A stretch of 64,000 bases of DNA. Origin: JBGSQR01 sp964509295. GTDB taxonomy: Bacteria; Desulfobacterota; Desulfuromonadia; Geobacterales; Pseudopelobacteraceae. Where the stretch lies: assembly GCA_964509295.1 (NCBI GenBank), contig CAZDWS010000009.1, positions 1 through 64,000 of the forward strand. Direction: 5' to 3'. The translations under genes were made by a program, and so were the position numbers. Each line of letters starts with the position of its first letter. Positions within the stretch are counted from its first letter, which is position 1. The notes under the pieces were generated by a model that saw only the letters and a program-made list of their open reading frames with translations, was not told the DNA's origin and searched no databases. Of the stretch, positions 61,744 to 64,000 are shown piece by piece.

Positions 61744-63306
61744 TTAACGGGCGTATTCAACTGCTCTCGTTTCTCGTATAACGTTGACCTTGATCTGACC
61801 AGGATAGGTCATCTCCGCCTCGATCTTCTTGGCAATATCGCGGGCCATAACCAGCGACTGCTCATCAGTTACGGTTTCACTGGCAACCATGACGCGAATT
61901 TCACGACCGGCCTGAATGGCAAAAGAGCTGTTAACACCTCCAAAAGAAGTGGCTATACGCTCCAAATCAGCCAGGCGCTTGACATAGGTTTCCATCATTT
62001 CACGACGTGCGCCAGGGCGGGCGCCGGAAAGGGCATCGGCAGCCTGTACCAGCACAGCCAAAACACTGTTCGGCTTTTCGTCTTCGTGATGAGCCATTAT
62101 AGCGTGAACAATTTTGGCTGACTCACCGTATTTGCGGGCCAGATCGGCACCAATAACAGCGTGAGAACCTTCAACCTCATGGTCGACGGCCTTACCAAGA
62201 TCGTGCAGCAGTCCGGCGCGTTTGGCCTGTTTTACATTTATACCAAGTTCAGCGGCCATGATGCCGCAGATGAATGCGACTTCCAGAGAATGCTGATAGA
62301 TGTTTTGTGTGTAAGATGTGCGGTATTTCAGACGTCCTATCAGCTTGAGAATTTCCGGATGAATGCCGTGCACGCCCAGATCAAAGGCGGCGCGCTCACC
62401 AGCCTCCTTGATAGTCAGCTCGATCTCTTCTGTGGACTTGGCAACGACCTCTTCGATGCGCCCCGGATGTATGCGACCGTCTCCGATCAGTTTTTCCAGT
62501 GACAGGCGGGCGATTTCACGACGAACAGGATTGAAACCGGACAAGATGACCGCCTCAGGCGTATCATCAATGATCAGATCGATACCGGTTGCAGCTTCCA
62601 GAGCGCGAATATTACGCCCCTCGCGACCAATAATGCGTCCCTTCATTTCATCGGAAGGCAGTGGTACAACAGAGACTGTCTTTTCTGCAACGTATTCACC
62701 GGCATAACGCTGAATTGCCAGAGAAATAATTTCTTTGGCCTTATTGTCTGCTGTTTCGCGGGCTTCTTCCTCCAGCACCTTGATCCGTTTGGCCACATCG
62801 TGCTTGGCCTCTTCTTCCATCATATCCATCAGCTCTTTTTTTGCTTCCGAAGCAGACATTCCGGCCACTTCTTCCAACTTGGCCTTCTGAATATCTGCTG
62901 ATTTTTTCAATTCCTCCTCGCGCAATGCAAGGACCTGTTCTTTATTTGATGCAACCTGCTCTTTCTGTAAAAAATCAAGTTCCTTCTGGTCAAACAGAAT
63001 CACTTTTTTGTCCAGATGTTCTTCCTTCTGCTGAAGACGTTTTTCCAGATTCTGCAGATCTTTTTTCTTTTCAGTTATTTCCCTGTCATGTCCTGCCTTG
63101 GCTTCAATAGCCGCTGCTTTAACCTTAAGCTCCGCCTCCTTGATAATGGTATCGGCTTCGCGTCGTGAATCATCAACCATCTTGGCGGCCAGCTCTTCGG
63201 CCTGCCTGACGATCTCACCTGAATCCTTGCGATTCAACTTGCTGCCGACATAATAGGCTACTCCGGCTGCTACAAGGGTAATTACAAGCATTAAAACTTC
63301 ATACAT
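61744..63306 (-). CDS. rny: Ribonuclease Y
   Basis: Membrane-anchored endoribonuclease starting mRNA decay. N-terminal TM helix (~4-22), a long coiled coil (~30-200), a KH domain (~210-275, VSVVPLPSDEMKGRIIGREGRNIRALEAATG) and an HD domain (~330-425). The metal motif is LLHDLGKAVDHEVEGSHAVIGADLA. The start ATG at 63306 has GGAGG eight bases upstream; twenty upstream codons are not part of the family. 520 residues, as in B. subtilis. It is followed by ymdB and preceded by the cyclo-ligase gene. Confidence 0.96.
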   Translation of the reverse strand: MYEVLMLVITLVAAGVAYYVGSKLNRKDSGEIVRQAEELAAKMVDDSRREADTIIKEAELKVKAAAIEAKAGHDREITEKKKDLQNLEKRLQQKEEHLDKKVILFDQKELDFLQKEQVASNKEQVLALREEELKKSADIQKAKLEEVAGMSASEAKKELMDMMEEEAKHDVAKRIKVLEEEARETADNKAKEIISLAIQRYAGEYVAEKTVSVVPLPSDEMKGRIIGREGRNIRALEAATGIDLIIDDTPEAVILSGFNPVRREIARLSLEKLIGDGRIHPGRIEEVVAKSTEEIELTIKEAGERAAFDLGVHGIHPEILKLIGRLKYRTSYTQNIYQHSLEVAFICGIMAAELGINVKQAKRAGLLHDLGKAVDHEVEGSHAVIGADLARKYGESAKIVHAIMAHHEDEKPNSVLAVLVQAADALSGARPGARREMMETYVKRLADLERIATSFGGVNSSFAIQAGREIRVMVASETVTDEQSLVMARDIAKKIEAEMTYPGQIKVNVIRETRAVEYAR

Positions 63307-63353
63307 ATCTATAACCTCCTCTATGTGAATACGGGCCAGCGTGGTGGCGCCGT

Positions 63354-63920
63354 TTACTTCAAACAACGGATAATGCGGCTTTCCGTAACAATGATGTCCA
63401 TCCTGACATCATGCAAATCAGCTGGAATTAAATCAGCCCTTAACTGAAAATCATGACAAAAACCTACCAGACAGGCATTAAGAACCGGATTTTGCAGAAA
63501 ACGGTCATAATACCCCTTACCGAAACCAATGCGATGTCCGGTCAGATCAAAAGCTACACCAGGTATCACAATCAAATCTGCAGCTTCAGCCGTATGGTCT
63601 ATTCCCACAGTACATGGCTCAAGAATCCCGAAACTGCCCGGAGCCAACTGGTGACCAACCTCAACCTGCCTGAAGACCATCTGATCACCGCAGACCAAAG
63701 GATATAACACCCGCTTGCCACCGGCAAACGCCTGATCTCGCAACAATGCGGTATCAATCTCATTCATCAGCGGTGAGTAGAGCGCAACACATTCAGACTG
63801 CAAAAATTCTTTCAACCCAATGAGTTGCTGCTGCGCAAGCAGGCTGTTAGCTTGCCACTGATCGCCGCTCAACGCTTTACGCTGTGTCAGCATTTGCTGA
63901 CGAAGTGTTCGCTTGGGCAT
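63354..63920 (-). CDS. 5-formyltetrahydrofolate cyclo-ligase
   Basis: Converts 5-formyl-THF to 5,10-methenyl-THF with ATP. 188 residues starting MPKRTLRQQMLTQRKALS, with CVALYSPLMNEIDTALLRDQAFAGGKRVLYPLV (~45-75) and the nucleotide motif PGVAFDLTGHRIGFGKGYYDRFL (~120-145). The SD before this ATG (GAGAAG, two bases away) is weak, but an upstream ATG would begin inside sequence with no family match. In several Proteobacteria the 6S RNA lies just upstream of this gene (ygfA/fthC). Confidence 0.92.
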   Translation of the reverse strand: MPKRTLRQQMLTQRKALSGDQWQANSLLAQQQLIGLKEFLQSECVALYSPLMNEIDTALLRDQAFAGGKRVLYPLVCGDQMVFRQVEVGHQLAPGSFGILEPCTVGIDHTAEAADLIVIPGVAFDLTGHRIGFGKGYYDRFLQNPVLNACLVGFCHDFQLRADLIPADLHDVRMDIIVTESRIIRCLK

Positions 63921-64000
63921 AACTTCTCGTTTCTGGAGGTACTGATTGAACACGGTTAAACATTTTGCCGGGGAACCGGCAGGCAGGTCCAACAAGGAGG
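63921..64000 (-). other. Right-edge leader, possible tail of a structured RNA (6S RNA candidate)
   Basis: TGCCGG (63966-63971) pairs with CCGGCA (63976-63981) around a GGAA loop, and no gene is present. Position directly upstream of the cyclo-ligase gene is where 6S RNA (ssrS) sits in many relatives, and a terminal hairpin of this kind would suit it. The window ends before any decisive 6S feature is visible. Confidence 0.25.

Noticed and set aside
1..64000. tRNA, rRNA, CRISPR arrays, insertion sequences and phage genes
   Set aside because: No cloverleaf with CCA-end, no regular spacer-repeat array, no transposase or integrase motif (DDE, Tyr-recombinase) was found by reading both strands; weak or degenerate cases could be missed without a search tool.

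Overview
The window is 64 kb of a mostly single-strand-organised (minus-strand dominated) bacterial chromosome. Several features point to a Geobacter/Trichlorobacter-type Desulfuromonadota (Geobacterales) bacterium. These are paired M16 peptidases beside Lon and FlgM, methylmalonyl-CoA mutase accessory genes (MeaB and a free B12-binding subunit), cobalt-precorrin (anaerobic B12) genes, a futalosine-route menaquinone gene (mqnD), and the RNase Y - 5-FTHF cyclo-ligase pair at the right edge. The assignment is an inference from gene content only; there is no rRNA in the window.

Layout. 0.3-8.4 kb: envelope and quality-control genes (LysM L,D-transpeptidase, PBP1A, RluD-type pseudouridine synthase, a small conserved protein, a DegP-family protease, an M48 membrane peptidase). 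8.4-14.5 kb: a proteostasis run Lon > EVE protein > two M16 peptidase subunits > FlgM, transcribed leftward and closed by a terminator. 14.6-17.5 kb: a cupin gene and a coupled unknown gene, then plus-strand NmrA-like reductase and elbB. 17.5-24.3 kb: a leftward run of nucleotidyltransferase/HEPN pair > nitrilase > cbiF > cbiG > pdxA, with ftsK upstream. 24.4-28.5 kb: TPR membrane protein, MltD, YihY/BrkB, YtxH and DUF948 proteins. 28.6-31 kb: meaB, B12-binding mutase subunit and cobO, all cobalamin related. 31.1-33.9 kb: a short promoter/20-codon ORF/structured RNA/terminator unit, then acyl-ACP thioesterase, HIT protein and a third M16 peptidase. 34-36.2 kb: three leaderless proteins of unknown job (TPR, small acidic, EF-hand). 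36.5-43.3 kb: an OmpR/CpxR-type two-component pair facing a MacAB/TolC-like efflux operon. 43.5-47.4 kb: mqnD, an M29-type peptidase, an inverted-repeat element and a B12-domain radical SAM protein. 47.6-54.4 kb: an accessory island. 54.7-64 kb: housekeeping genes (mltA, methyltransferase, yaeQ, cspA, ABC-F ATPase, tyrS, ymdB, rny, 5-FTHF cyclo-ligase).

The accessory island at 47.6-54.4 kb is the most unusual part. It is a decaying tandem array of one two-gene unit: a membrane-anchored or exported FG-GAP-like protein followed by a zinc-dependent phospholipase C-fold protein. The left unit is complete. The middle unit keeps the first gene, but its phospholipase is cut to about nine codons and joined to a 27-bp perfect hairpin. 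The right unit keeps only the last ~58 codons of gene one and a damaged phospholipase start, again joined to a hairpin. The second point of note is the 31.1-31.3 kb RNA unit, which matches no riboswitch or leader that I recognise.

Starts were moved from the longest possible ORF wherever a Shine-Dalgarno (SD) sequence or a translational overlap decides; each case is stated. No tRNA, rRNA, CRISPR array, insertion sequence or prophage was recognised.
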